64,000 bases of DNA, taken from positions 1 through 64,000 of the forward strand of contig DASRIS010000018.1 in NCBI GenBank assembly GCA_035649895.1, read 5' to 3'. Shown piece by piece: positions 36,146 through 44,881 of this stretch; position 1 is the first letter of the stretch; every line of letters begins with the position of its first letter. This DNA is from DASSUC01 sp035649895. Its GTDB lineage: Bacteria; Actinomycetota; Actinomycetes; Mycobacteriales; Micromonosporaceae. The position numbers were made by a program, and so were the translations under genes. The notes under the pieces were generated by a model that was not told where the DNA came from, did no database searches, and saw only the letters and a program-made list of their open reading frames with translations.

Positions 36146-37472
36146 CGGACAGCAGCCTCTCCTCGTGGGCTTCGGCGACCGCGGCCGCCTCCCGCCGCAC
36201 CAGCACGGTGTCGATGCGGTTGCGCCGGCCGGTGGTGCCCTCGGCGACCAGCCAAAGGCCGGCCACGTTGGCCGCCGCACCGGGGATCGGCACCCGGCCC
36301 AGGGCCTGGGCGAGCAGCCCGGACACGGTCTCCACCTCACCAGCGGGGATCTCGACATCGAACAGCTCGCCGAGGTCCTCGATCGGCAGGCGGGCCGACA
36401 CGCGCACCGCGCCGTCGCCGAGGTGCTCGATCGGCGGGCGCTCCACATCGTACTCGTCGGTGATCTCCCCGACGATCTCCTCCAGGATGTCCTCGATGGT
36501 GACCAGGCCGGCGGTGCCGCCGTACTCGTCGACCACGATGGCGAGGTGGGTGCGCGCCGCCTGCATCTCCGAGAGCAGGTCGTCGACGGGCTTGGACTCG
36601 GGCACGAAGGTCGCCTCGCGCATCGCCTCGGCCACCGGCAGGTCGCCGCCGGTGCCGGCCTGCATCCGCCGGACCAGGTCCTTGAGGTAGACCACGCCGA
36701 GCACGTCGTCCACGCTCTCGCCGACCACCGGGATCCGGGAGAAGCCGGAGCGCAGCGCGAGCACCAGCGCCTGCCGCAGGCTCTTGTGCGCCTCGATCCA
36801 CACCATCTCGGTACGGGGCACCATCACCTCGCGGGCGATCGTGTCCCCGAGCTGGAAGACGGAGTGGATCATCTGCCGCTCGCCGTGCTCCACCACGCCC
36901 CGCTGCTCCGCGAGGTCCACCAGCTCCCGCAGCTCCACCTGGGTCGCGAACGGCCCCTCCCGGAAGCCCCGGCCCGGCGTGACCATGTTGCCGATGAGGA
37001 TCAGCAGCGCGGTCAGCGGGTTCAGCACCCGCCCGAGCCAGCGCACCAGCGGCGCGGTGAGCCGGCCGACCACGTACGCGTGCTGGCGCCCGATGGTGCG
37101 CGGGCCCACGCCCACGACGACGAAGCTGACCAGCGTCATGGCACCCGCGGTGAGCAGCGCGGAGGTCCAGCCGGCGCCGAAGGTGTCCACCGCCACCAGG
37201 GCCACCAGGGTCGTCGCGGTCAGCTCGCACAGCAGCCGCAGCAGCAGGAGCAGGTTGAGGTGGCGTACCACGTCGGCGGCGACCGCCTGCAGCGCCCCGG
37301 CCCCGCGCTGGCCCTCGCGGGCAAGCTCACCGGCCCGGGCCGCGGAGACCGCGCCGAGCGCGGCGTCGGTCATGGCGAAGAAGCCGGCGAGCACGACCAG
37401 GCCAGCGGCGTTCCACAGCAGGGTGCCGTCGGGTAGGCCAGACGGCGTCTGTGCGGCGAGCGTCGTGATCAC
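36138..37472 (-). CDS. Hemolysin C/CorC-type membrane protein with CBS domains
   Basis: This 444-residue protein has a DUF21 (CNNM) membrane domain with three to four helices, a CBS pair (FSRIPVVGESVDDVLGVVYLKDLV and HLAIVVDEYGGTAGLVTIEDILEEIVG) and a C-terminal CorC/HlyC domain (FDVEIPAGEVETVSGLLAQ). Relatives export magnesium or cobalt. The GTG at 37472 overlaps the ybeY stop by 4 nt. It is part of the phoH-ybeY-CBS-era operon. Confidence 0.93.
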   Translation of the reverse strand: MITTLAAQTPSGLPDGTLLWNAAGLVVLAGFFAMTDAALGAVSAARAGELAREGQRGAGALQAVAADVVRHLNLLLLLRLLCELTATTLVALVAVDTFGAGWTSALLTAGAMTLVSFVVVGVGPRTIGRQHAYVVGRLTAPLVRWLGRVLNPLTALLILIGNMVTPGRGFREGPFATQVELRELVDLAEQRGVVEHGERQMIHSVFQLGDTIAREVMVPRTEMVWIEAHKSLRQALVLALRSGFSRIPVVGESVDDVLGVVYLKDLVRRMQAGTGGDLPVAEAMREATFVPESKPVDDLLSEMQAARTHLAIVVDEYGGTAGLVTIEDILEEIVGEITDEYDVERPPIEHLGDGAVRVSARLPIEDLGELFDVEIPAGEVETVSGLLAQALGRVPIPGAAANVAGLWLVAEGTTGRRNRIDTVLVRREAAAVAEAHEERLLSDA

Positions 37473-37930
37473 CGACGGGCGCGCCAGCCGTCGAGCAGCC
37501 GCGCCTGCAGCGCGAACATCTCCCGCTCCTCCTCCGGCTCGGCATGGTCGTAGCCGAGCAGGTGCAGCACCCCGTGCACGGTCAGCAGGTGCAGCTCGTC
37601 GGCTGCGCAGTGGCCGGCCGTGGCCGCCTGCTTGGCCGCCACCTCCGGGCACAGCACGATGTCGCCGAGCAGCGCCGGCTCCCCGGCCGGACCCTCGCTG
37701 GGCCCGTGGTCGACGCTGCTCTCATCCATGGGGAAGGCGAGCACGTCGGTCGGGCCGTCCCCGCCCATCCAGCGGTGGTTCAGCTCGGTCATGTAGTCGA
37801 CGTCGACGAGCAGCACCGACAGCTCGGCCATGGGGTTGACCCCCATCTCGCCGAGGACGTACCGGGCCACGCCGAGGACCGCGTCGGTGTCGACGCTCAC
37901 CCCGGACTCGTTGGCAATCTCGATGGACAT
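37469..37930 (-). CDS. ybeY: Endoribonuclease YbeY (rRNA maturation)
   Basis: This 153-residue metal-dependent RNase processes the 16S rRNA 3' end and takes part in ribosome quality control. It has VDYMTELNHRWMGGDGPTDVLAF and the zinc motif HGVLHLLGYDH. ATG 37930 is used; GTG 37936 is an in-frame alternative. It follows phoH by 18 nt. Confidence 0.96.
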   Translation of the reverse strand: MSIEIANESGVSVDTDAVLGVARYVLGEMGVNPMAELSVLLVDVDYMTELNHRWMGGDGPTDVLAFPMDESSVDHGPSEGPAGEPALLGDIVLCPEVAAKQAATAGHCAADELHLLTVHGVLHLLGYDHAEPEEEREMFALQARLLDGWRARR

Positions 37931-37948
37931 CTGCACCCCGCAGGTCGG

Positions 37949-39001
37949 CTAGCGGCGCCGGCCGGCGCGCCCGCCGCGGGACGGTACGGCATGCACCGCC
38001 TGACCGGACTCCGGCTCTTGGGCAGCGTCCCACTTGGCGTACGCGTCGACGATGTCGCTCACCAGCCGGTGGCGCACCACGTCCGCGCTGGTCAACATCG
38101 AGAAGTGGACGTCGTCGACCCCGTCCAGGATCTCCCGCACCACCCGCAGGCCGCTGCGGGTGCCGCCCGGCAGGTCAACCTGGGTCACGTCACCGGTCAC
38201 CACGATCTTCGAGCCGAACCCGAGCCGGGTCAGGAACATCTTCATCTGCTCGAGCGTGGTGTTCTGCGCCTCGTCCAGGATGATGAACGCGTCGTTGAGG
38301 GTGCGCCCGCGCATGTACGCCAGCGGGGCGACCTCGATCGTGCCGTTCTGGGTGAGCCGGGGGATCGAGTCGGGGTCGATCATGTCGTGCAGCGCGTCGT
38401 AGAGCGGGCGCAGGTACGGGTCGATCTTCTCGTAGAGCGTGCCGGGCAGGAAGCCCAGCCGCTCCCCGGCCTCCACCGCCGGCCGGGTGAGGATGATCCG
38501 GGTCACCTGCTTGGCCTGTAGCGACTGCACCGCCTTTGCCATCGCCAGGTACGTCTTGCCGGTACCGGCCGGCCCGATGCCGAACACGATGGTGTGGCCG
38601 TCGATCGCGTCGACGTACCGCTTCTGGCCCAGCGTCTTGGGCCGGATGGTCCGGCCGCGACGGGAGAGGATGTTGAGGGTCAGCACCTCGGCCGGGCGCT
38701 CGTCGCTGCCCTGCTCGATCATGCCGACCGTGCGCCGCACGCTGTCCGCGGTCAGTGTCTCGCCTTTCTCGATCAGCTCAATCAGCTCGGTGAAGATGCG
38801 CGCGGTCAGCGCGTTGTCGGCCGGAGCTCCAGTAATGGTGATCTCATTGCCTCGCACGTGGATGTCGCTCGCGACGGCGCGCTCGACCAGTCTCAACAGC
38901 TCGTCTCCGGCACCGAGGAGGTTAACCATCAGCTGCGGGTCCGGGACTGTGATCTTGGTGGTCACCCGGGCTGGCGCGCCGGGGCGTGGACTGTCGGTCA
39001 T
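37949..39001 (-). CDS. phoH: PhoH-like ATPase
   Basis: This 350-residue protein has a KH-like N-terminal domain (DIHVRGNEITITGAPADNALTA) and a P-loop ATPase domain with VFGIGPAGTGKTYLAMAKAV, RPAVEAGERLGFLPG, DAFIILDEAQNTTLEQMKMF and GDVTQVDLPGG. PhoH proteins are thought to act in RNA metabolism with YbeY, its downstream neighbour. ATG 39001 gives the usual length. A basic tail (SRGGRAGRRR) ends the protein. Confidence 0.95.
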   Translation of the reverse strand: MTDSPRPGAPARVTTKITVPDPQLMVNLLGAGDELLRLVERAVASDIHVRGNEITITGAPADNALTARIFTELIELIEKGETLTADSVRRTVGMIEQGSDERPAEVLTLNILSRRGRTIRPKTLGQKRYVDAIDGHTIVFGIGPAGTGKTYLAMAKAVQSLQAKQVTRIILTRPAVEAGERLGFLPGTLYEKIDPYLRPLYDALHDMIDPDSIPRLTQNGTIEVAPLAYMRGRTLNDAFIILDEAQNTTLEQMKMFLTRLGFGSKIVVTGDVTQVDLPGGTRSGLRVVREILDGVDDVHFSMLTSADVVRHRLVSDIVDAYAKWDAAQEPESGQAVHAVPSRGGRAGRRR

Positions 39002-39143
39002 AGTGCGGCCCGCCAGGGCCTTCCGCCACCTGCTTCCGCTTCCGTGCCGCGCCGGACGAGCGGCCCAGCGCGTGGCCGATGAGGTCCCCCCATGGTATCG
39101 GCTACCGCTGGAGAATGACCCGATACGCGCGACCCGCAGTGCG

Positions 39144-40499
39144 TCACTCGGGTGGCGCGCTGGCCCAGGCCCCGGAGAAGGTCTCCTGGGTACGGGTGAA
39201 CCGGTACGTCGCCCAGTGCATGCGCACCACGGTCCCGGTCTGCGGGTCCCGGGTGAGCCGCAGCAGCTCGCCCGCCTCCCGCCCGGACACGGTACGCAGC
39301 AGGTCCGTCTCCACCTGCGCGAAGACCGACGGTGGCCGGTCGGCCGGGTGGTTGGCGCCGCGCGCCTGCAAGGCGCCGTCGCGCCACGAGAAGATGTACT
39401 CGAACCCCTCGCCCCACCAGCGGCCGAGCACCGAGCGCAGCTCCGGCGGCGCCGGCGGGCCCGGCGTCCACGGGGTGACCTCCGCCGGGTCGTGCTCGAC
39501 CACCGCGGCCAGCAGCTGGTGCGGCAGCTCCAGGACCGCCTCGGCGGTGCCGGACGAGCCGAGCACGGCCGCGCCGCAGGCGGCCGGGGTGCCGGGGCCG
39601 CCGCGGCGGCCGTAGACGCCGGCGAGGAACCCCGGCATCGCCCCGTCGTGCCCGACGTGGACCGCCCGCGCGGGCTGCGGCACCATGATCAGCCCGAGCC
39701 CGTACCCGACGCTCCACAGCGCCTCGTCGGTCACCGTGAGCGGCCAGCGCATCTCGTCCAGCGTCGCGGCGGCCAGCACCTTGCCGCCCGGGTCCACGGC
39801 GGCCGGGTCGGCCAGGAACGCGGCCCAGCGGGCCATGTCCGCCGCGGTGCTCCAGAGCTGGCCGGCCGGGGCCACCGCGCCGAAGTCGGTGGGCGGCTCC
39901 GGCTGCACGTGGTCGGAGTACGCGTCGACCAGGTAGCCGGTGGTGGCCCGCTCGGTGGGCGCCACGGTGGTGCCGGCCAGCCCCAGCGGGTCCAGCACCC
40001 GGTCGGCCAGCACCTCCTCCCACGTGCCGCCGCGCAGCCGGCCGACCAGGTGGCCCAGCAGCGCCACGCCCAGGTTGGAGTAGTGGAAGCGGCGGGCCGG
40101 TGGCAGCACCCGCTCGACCCGGTCCAGCTCGGCCAGCAGCCGGGCCGCGTCGGGCGCGTCGAGGGTGTCCCACACGTCGCCGTACGGCTCGCGTTGCAGG
40201 CCGGAGGTGTGCGACATCAGCCGGCGCACCGGCAGCTCGCCGTGGGCCGGCAGGTCCAGGTGCGCGCCGACCGGGTCGTCCAGCTCCAGCAGACCCTCGT
40301 CCCGGCACTGCATGACCAGGACCGCGGTGAACGTCTTCGTCACCGAGCCGATGCGGAACTGCGTGGCCTGGCCGGCGCCGCCCACCTGCAATGTCCAGAG
40401 TGGACGGTCAGCCCGGTGCAGCGCCACGGAGAGCGCAGGCACCCGGGCGTCGGCCTGGGTGCGCCGCGCCATCCGCTCGTAGTGCCGGTGCGGGTCCAC
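39144..40499 (-). CDS. Beta-lactamase-family serine hydrolase
   Basis: This protein of about 451 residues has the class C beta-lactamase/DD-peptidase fold: FRIGSVTKTFTAVLVMQC with the SxxK Ser-Lys, LMSHTSGL, FHYSNLGVALLGHLV with the Tyr-Ser-Asn motif, and VHVGHDGAMPGF (HxG). A C-terminal lipocalin-like domain follows. No signal peptide is seen, so it is probably cytoplasmic. GTG 40499 is 2 nt after the HIT stop; ATG 40472 is an alternative. The physiological substrate is unknown. Confidence 0.88.
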   Translation of the reverse strand: MDPHRHYERMARRTQADARVPALSVALHRADRPLWTLQVGGAGQATQFRIGSVTKTFTAVLVMQCRDEGLLELDDPVGAHLDLPAHGELPVRRLMSHTSGLQREPYGDVWDTLDAPDAARLLAELDRVERVLPPARRFHYSNLGVALLGHLVGRLRGGTWEEVLADRVLDPLGLAGTTVAPTERATTGYLVDAYSDHVQPEPPTDFGAVAPAGQLWSTAADMARWAAFLADPAAVDPGGKVLAAATLDEMRWPLTVTDEALWSVGYGLGLIMVPQPARAVHVGHDGAMPGFLAGVYGRRGGPGTPAACGAAVLGSSGTAEAVLELPHQLLAAVVEHDPAEVTPWTPGPPAPPELRSVLGRWWGEGFEYIFSWRDGALQARGANHPADRPPSVFAQVETDLLRTVSGREAGELLRLTRDPQTGTVVRMHWATYRFTRTQETFSGAWASAPPE

Positions 40500-40501
40500 G
40501 C

Positions 40502-40924
40502 CTACCCGGCCAGCATCGGGCCGAGCGGCGCGCCGCCCAGCACGTGCGCGTGGACGTGGAAGACCTCCTGGCCGGCGTACGAGCCGGTGTTGAAGATCGT
40601 GCGGAAGCCGTCCGTGCCCAGCCCCTCGGCCTTGGCCACCGCGGCGACCGTGGCCAGCACCTCGCCAGCGAGGCCGGGGTCCGCCTCGGCCAGCGCGGAC
40701 ACGTCCTCGTGGTGGGCCTTCGGGATGACCAGCACGTGCACCGGCGCCTTCGGCCCGATGTCGCGGAAGGCCAGCGTGGTGGCCGTCTGGTGGACCACGG
40801 TGGCCAGGACCTCGCCAGCCGCGAGGCGACAGAATAGACAGTCGCTGCGCCGCCGGCCAGGTAGCTCGCTCCGCTCGCTGCCTAACCCATCGGTTCGTTC
40901 GCTGCGCTCGCTCACGCCTGGCAT
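40502..40924 (-). CDS. HIT-family nucleotide hydrolase
   Basis: This 140-residue protein has the HIT domain from SDCLFCRLAAGEVLATVVHQ (zinc Cys pair) to the catalytic triad HVHAHVLGG. HIT proteins cleave nucleoside phosphoramidates or dinucleotides. The first 26 residues (MPGVSERSERTDGLGSERSE) are not part of the family. They are encoded by two copies of a gagcgagcgcagcg/gagcggagcgag repeat, the only available start region. It overlaps no neighbour and precedes the serine hydrolase. Confidence 0.92.
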   Translation of the reverse strand: MPGVSERSERTDGLGSERSELPGRRRSDCLFCRLAAGEVLATVVHQTATTLAFRDIGPKAPVHVLVIPKAHHEDVSALAEADPGLAGEVLATVAAVAKAEGLGTDGFRTIFNTGSYAGQEVFHVHAHVLGGAPLGPMLAG

Positions 40925-40935
40925 GGTATGTGCTC

Positions 40936-41688
40936 ATGGAGCAGACCGGACGGGCGGTGCTGGTGACCGGGGCCTCGCGCGGGATCGGGCGGGCGGTGGC
41001 GGCGGCGTTCGCCGCCGCCGGGGACCGGGTGGCGGTCCACCACCGCCGCTCGCCGGACCTCGCCGAGCAGCTGCGGGCCGCGCTGCCCGGGCAAGGGCAC
41101 ACAGTGGTACGGGCCGACCTCGCCGACCCGGCGGCGGTCAAGGACATGGTCGACGCGGCGGCGCAGGCGCTGGGCGGGCTGGACGTGCTGGTGAACAACG
41201 CCGGCATCTACACGCCGCACCCGATCCTGGACAGCTCCTACGAGCACTGGCAGCGCGAGTGGCGCCGGACGCTGGACACCAACCTGCTCGGCGCGGCGAA
41301 CGCCACCTGGTGCGCGGTACGGCACATGCGCCCGGGCGGGCGGATCGTCAACATCTCGTCCCGGGGGGCCTTCCGCGGCGAGCCGGGCCAGCCGGCGTAC
41401 GGCGCCAGCAAGGCCGGGCTCAACGCGATGGGCCAGTCGCTCGCGCTCGCCCTGGCCCCGCACGGCATCGCGGTGGCGACCGTGGCGCCTGGGTTCGTCG
41501 AGACGGACATGACCAACGAGCATCTCAAGCCGCCGCGCGGGGACGCGGTCCGGGCGCAGAGCCCGTTTGGCCGGGTGGCCCGGCCGGAGGAGATCGCCGC
41601 CGCGGTGCTGTGGCTCGCCTCCCCTGAGGCCGAGTGGGCCTCCGGGGCGATCCTCGACCTCAACGGAGCCTCATACCTGCGCAGCTGA
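40936..41688 (+). CDS. Short-chain dehydrogenase/reductase
   Basis: This 250-residue NAD(P)-dependent oxidoreductase has LVTGASRGIGRAVAAAFAAA, ADLADPAAV, DVLVNNAGIYTPH, IVNISSRGAFRG with catalytic Ser, and QPAYGASKAGLNAMGQSL with Tyr-x3-Lys, then APGFVETDM. The pattern suggests NADPH use, as in FabG-like reductases (HHRR after beta 2). The substrate is unknown. ATG 40936 is preferred over an in-frame GTG at 40930. It diverges from the HIT gene. Confidence 0.93.
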   Translation: MEQTGRAVLVTGASRGIGRAVAAAFAAAGDRVAVHHRRSPDLAEQLRAALPGQGHTVVRADLADPAAVKDMVDAAAQALGGLDVLVNNAGIYTPHPILDSSYEHWQREWRRTLDTNLLGAANATWCAVRHMRPGGRIVNISSRGAFRGEPGQPAYGASKAGLNAMGQSLALALAPHGIAVATVAPGFVETDMTNEHLKPPRGDAVRAQSPFGRVARPEEIAAAVLWLASPEAEWASGAILDLNGASYLRS

Positions 41689-41756
41689 TCGGCCCTGCAC
41701 AGCTGCGCGGCGGCCCTACGCAGCTGCGCGGCGGCCCTACGCAGCTGGGCAGGGCG
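41677..41756 (+). repeat. 21-bp tandem repeats beginning at the SDR stop
   Basis: cctgcgcagctga (last codons and stop of the SDR) is followed by ctgcacagctgcgcggcggc, ctacgcagctgcgcggcggc and ctacgcagctgggcagg. Each copy keeps the cgcagctg core. The array fills the gap to the rsmE stop. Confidence 0.85.
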
Positions 41757-41767
41757 CGCCGGTCACC

Positions 41768-42496
41768 TCACCAGCGGCCGAGGCGGGCGGAGAGCACCGA
41801 CAGGGCTGCGACGCCAGCGGTGGAGGTACGCAGCACCGTCTCCCCCAGGCGCACGGGGATGGCGCCGGCCTGGGTGAAGAACGCCAGCTCCTCCGGGGCG
41901 ACGCCGCCCTCCGGCCCGACCACGAGCACCACCTCCCCGGCGGCCGGCAGCGCCACCCCGGCCAGCCGGGCGTCAGCCTCCTCGTGCAGCACGAACCCGG
42001 CCGCGGCGGCGCCCAGCCGCTGCGCCACCTGCGCGGTCGACTCGGCCGGAAACACCCGCGGCAGCCAGGGCCGCCGGGCCTGCTTGGCCGCCTCCCGGGC
42101 GGTTGCGCACCAGCGCGCAAGCGCCCGGTCGCCCCGCTCGCCGCGCCACTGCGCCACCGACCGGGCCGCCGCCCAGGGCACCAGGGCGTCCACCCCGACC
42201 TCGGTCATCGCCTGCACCGCCAGCTCGCCCCGCTCGCCCTTTGCGATGCCCTGCACGACCACGAGCCGCGGGTCGGGCGGTTGCGCGTACCAGCGGGAGA
42301 GCAGGCACAGCTCGAGGCTGCCGCGGCCGGCGGCGGTGACCCGGGCCCGCGCGGTGCCGCCCTGCCCGTCGCCGAGGAGCAGCTCCTCGCCGGCGCGCAG
42401 CCGCAGCACGTCTGCCGCGTGGTGCCCCTCCGGCCCGGCCAGCACGCACCGCTCACCCGGCGGCAGCGACTCGACCAGGAACAGCTGGGCGGTCAC
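41768..42496 (-). CDS. rsmE: 16S rRNA (uracil-1498-N3) methyltransferase
   Basis: This 242-residue SPOUT methyltransferase has an N-terminal PUA-like part (HHAADVLRLRAGEELLLGDGQ) and the knotted SAM site with VVVQGIAKGERGELAVQAMTEVGVDALVP, LVVGPEGGVAPEELAFF and VRLGETVLRTSTAGVAALSVL. It starts at GTG 42496, overlapping the dnaJ stop by 4 nt. The hrcA-dnaJ-rsmE order is conserved in actinobacteria. Confidence 0.96.
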   Translation of the reverse strand: MTAQLFLVESLPPGERCVLAGPEGHHAADVLRLRAGEELLLGDGQGGTARARVTAAGRGSLELCLLSRWYAQPPDPRLVVVQGIAKGERGELAVQAMTEVGVDALVPWAAARSVAQWRGERGDRALARWCATAREAAKQARRPWLPRVFPAESTAQVAQRLGAAAAGFVLHEEADARLAGVALPAAGEVVLVVGPEGGVAPEELAFFTQAGAIPVRLGETVLRTSTAGVAALSVLSARLGRW

Positions 42497-43611
42497 TGGC
42501 CGTTGAACGCGTCCCGCATGCGCGAGAAGAAACCGCCCTGCTTGGACAGCTCGGCCACCTCTTCGCCGCGCAGCCGGGCGAAGTCGCGCAGCATCCGCTC
42601 CTGGTCGGCGTCGAGCCTGGTGGGCGTACGCACGTCGAGGTGCACGAAGAGGTCGCCCCGGCCGACGCCGCGCAGGTGCGGCACGCCCTTGCCCCGGATG
42701 CGCAGCGTCGAGCCGGGCTGCGTGCCGGCCCGTACGTCGAGGTGCTCCTCGCCGTCGAGGGTCTTGATGGTCAGCCGGGTGCCGAGCGCGGCGGCGGTCA
42801 TCGGCACGGTGACCCGGCAGTGCAGGTCGTCGTCCTTGCGGGAGTAGACGTCGTGCGGGCGCTCGTGGATCTCCACGTAGAGGTCGCCGGGCGGTCCTCC
42901 GCCCGGCCCCACCTCACCCTGCTGGGCGAGGCGGATGCGCATGCCGTCCTCCACCCCCGGCGGGATCTTCACGGTGAGGTTGCGCCGGGTGCGCACCCGG
43001 CCGTCGCCGCCGCAGGTGGGGCATGCGTGCGAGATGACCGTGCCGTGGCCCTGGCAGGCCGCGCACGGGCGGGAGGAGACGACCTGGCCGAGGAACGTAC
43101 GCTGCACCGCCTGCACCTCGCCCCGGCCACCGCACATGTCGCAGGTGGTCGGGTGGGTGCCCGCCGCCGTGCCGGCGCCGGTGCACGTGGTGCACAGCGC
43201 GGCTGTGTCCACGGTGATCGGCGCCTCCACGCCGAACGCGGTCTCCTGCAGGTCCAGGTCGAGGCGGAGGATCGCGTCGGCCCCGGGGCGCATGCGGGGC
43301 CGCGGCCCGCGCGCCGAGGCGGTGCCGAAGAACGCGTCCATGATGTCCTGGAAGCCGACGAACGGCCCACCGGGGCCGGGGCCGGCGCCAGAGGGGGCGA
43401 GCGGGTCGCCGCCGAGGTCGACGATCTCCCGCTTGGCCGGATCGGACAGGACCTCGTACGCGGCGTTGATGTCCTTGAACTTCTCCTGCGCCGCCGGATC
43501 CGGGTTCACGTCCGGGTGGTACTGGCGGGCAAGCTTGCGGTAGGCCCGCTTGATGTGCTCCGCGGAGGCGTCCCGGTTTACCCCGAGAATCGCGTAGTAG
43601 TCCTTGGCCAC
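42493..43611 (-). CDS. dnaJ: Chaperone DnaJ
   Basis: This 372-residue co-chaperone has the J domain (DYYAILGVNRDASAEHIKRA, HPD loop), a Gly-rich linker and four zinc motifs CTTCTGAG, CDMCGGRG, CAACQGHG and CPTCGGDG. The C-terminal substrate domains follow. GTG 43611 starts the usual AKDYY sequence; ATG 43629 with AAGGA upstream is an alternative. It sits after hrcA, as the second actinobacterial dnaJ (dnaJ2), and would be controlled by the CIRCE. Confidence 0.96.
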   Translation of the reverse strand: MAKDYYAILGVNRDASAEHIKRAYRKLARQYHPDVNPDPAAQEKFKDINAAYEVLSDPAKREIVDLGGDPLAPSGAGPGPGGPFVGFQDIMDAFFGTASARGPRPRMRPGADAILRLDLDLQETAFGVEAPITVDTAALCTTCTGAGTAAGTHPTTCDMCGGRGEVQAVQRTFLGQVVSSRPCAACQGHGTVISHACPTCGGDGRVRTRRNLTVKIPPGVEDGMRIRLAQQGEVGPGGGPPGDLYVEIHERPHDVYSRKDDDLHCRVTVPMTAAALGTRLTIKTLDGEEHLDVRAGTQPGSTLRIRGKGVPHLRGVGRGDLFVHLDVRTPTRLDADQERMLRDFARLRGEEVAELSKQGGFFSRMRDAFNGQ

Positions 43612-43655
43612 TGCGTCCCGTGTCCTCATTGTCCTTGTCGCGCCCGTCAGTCAGG

Positions 43656-44678
43656 TCAGTTCTGCGCCAGCAGGTCGCCAAGGTAGCGTGCCACGGCGCG
43701 CACGCTGGCGATTGTGCTGGGGTAGTCCATCCGGGTGGGACCCAGCACGCCCATCCCCCCGACAACCGTGGTGCCCGGCCCGTAGCCGGTGCTCACCACC
43801 GAGGTGGAGCGCAGGTCCTCGATCTCGTTCTCGTCCCCGATCCGCACGTTGAGTGTGCCTCCGCTCACCTCGCCGAAAAGCTTGAGCAGGATCACCTCCT
43901 CCTCCAGCGCCTCCAGGATCGGGCGCAGCGAGCCCTGGAAGTCCAGCATGCCGCCGCGCGCGAGGTTCGCGGTGCCGGCCAGCGCCATGCGCTCCTCGGA
44001 GCGCTCGACCAGCGTCTCCAGGAGCACGGTGGCGAGCGCGGTCATGGCCGGGCGCAGCGGCGCGGCGGTCTCCTCCACCATCGTCTGGACGAGCGTTGGG
44101 GTGTCGACCAGCCGGTGGCCGCCGAGCCTCTCGTTGATCTTCTGGCGCAGGCTGGTCACCGCCTCTGCCCCGAGCGGCCCGGGCAGCTCCACGAGCCGCT
44201 GCTCGACCCGGCCGGTGTCGGTGATCATCACGACCAGCAGCCGGGTGGTCGAGAGCGGGACCAGCTCCAGGTGGCGCACTGAGGAGCGGGACAGGCGCGG
44301 GTACTGCACGATCGCGACCTGCCGGGTCAGCTGGGCGAGCAGGCGGACCGTGCGGTGCACCACGTCGTCGAGGTCGACGGCGCCGATGAGGAACCGCTCG
44401 ATCGCCCGGCGCTCGGCCGGCGAGAGCGGCTTGACCCGGGACAGCTTGTCGACGAAGAGGCGGTAGCCGCGGTCGGTGGGGACCCGGCCCGCGCTGGTGT
44501 GCGGCTGGCGGATGTAGCCTTCGTCCTCCAGCACGGCCATGTCGTTACGCACCGTGGCCGGGGAGACCCCCAGGTGGTGGCGCTCGACCAGGGCCTTGCT
44601 ACCGACCGGCTCCTGCGTGGCCACGTAGTCCTCGACGATGGCGCGCAGCACATCCAGCTTGCGGTCATCGAGGGGCAT
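43656..44678 (-). CDS. hrcA: Heat-inducible transcription repressor HrcA
   Basis: This 340-residue repressor has the winged helix (RKLDVLRAIVEDYVATQEPV, LGVSPATVRNDMAVLEDEGYI, QPHTSAGRVPTDRGYRLF) and the GAF-like and dimer domains. It represses heat shock genes by binding CIRCE. A perfect CIRCE lies 22 nt before its ATG, so it should repress itself and dnaJ. A GGAGG-like site precedes the start. Confidence 0.97.
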   Translation of the reverse strand: MPLDDRKLDVLRAIVEDYVATQEPVGSKALVERHHLGVSPATVRNDMAVLEDEGYIRQPHTSAGRVPTDRGYRLFVDKLSRVKPLSPAERRAIERFLIGAVDLDDVVHRTVRLLAQLTRQVAIVQYPRLSRSSVRHLELVPLSTTRLLVVMITDTGRVEQRLVELPGPLGAEAVTSLRQKINERLGGHRLVDTPTLVQTMVEETAAPLRPAMTALATVLLETLVERSEERMALAGTANLARGGMLDFQGSLRPILEALEEEVILLKLFGEVSGGTLNVRIGDENEIEDLRSTSVVSTGYGPGTTVVGGMGVLGPTRMDYPSTIASVRAVARYLGDLLAQN

Positions 44679-44699
44679 GGCTCACCTCCTGGCACCCTG

Positions 44700-44726
44700 C
44701 TGGCACTCTGCGGCAGCGAGTGCCAG
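44700..44726. promoter_or_regulatory. CIRCE operator
   Basis: CTGGCACTC-N9-GAGTGCCAG is a perfect 9-9-9 inverted repeat. The known CIRCE consensus is TTAGCACTC-N9-GAGTGCTAA. HrcA should bind here, upstream of hrcA-dnaJ-rsmE. Confidence 0.95.
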
Positions 44727-44834
44727 TCTACGACGGCCGTCCAGAGCAACGCGATGATCCGCGAGCTGGTTCACCAGTTATGTCGGGTACGCCCTTACTG
44801 ACGCTCGAGCCCCGCTCGGGTGAGCCGGAGGTCC

Positions 44835-44875
44835 GTACCCCTGACGTGGCGGGGTTGATCGGTACCCCTAACGTG
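44835..44875 (+). promoter_or_regulatory. Two 14-bp direct repeats before the DUF4870 gene
   Basis: gtacccctgacgtg (44835-44848) and gtacccctaacgtg (44862-44875) are 27 nt apart centre to centre; the second ends 6 nt before the ATG at 44882. Spacing near 2.6 helical turns. They may be activator or repressor sites, or a simple duplication. Confidence 0.45.
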
Positions 44876-44881
44876 ACCTGC

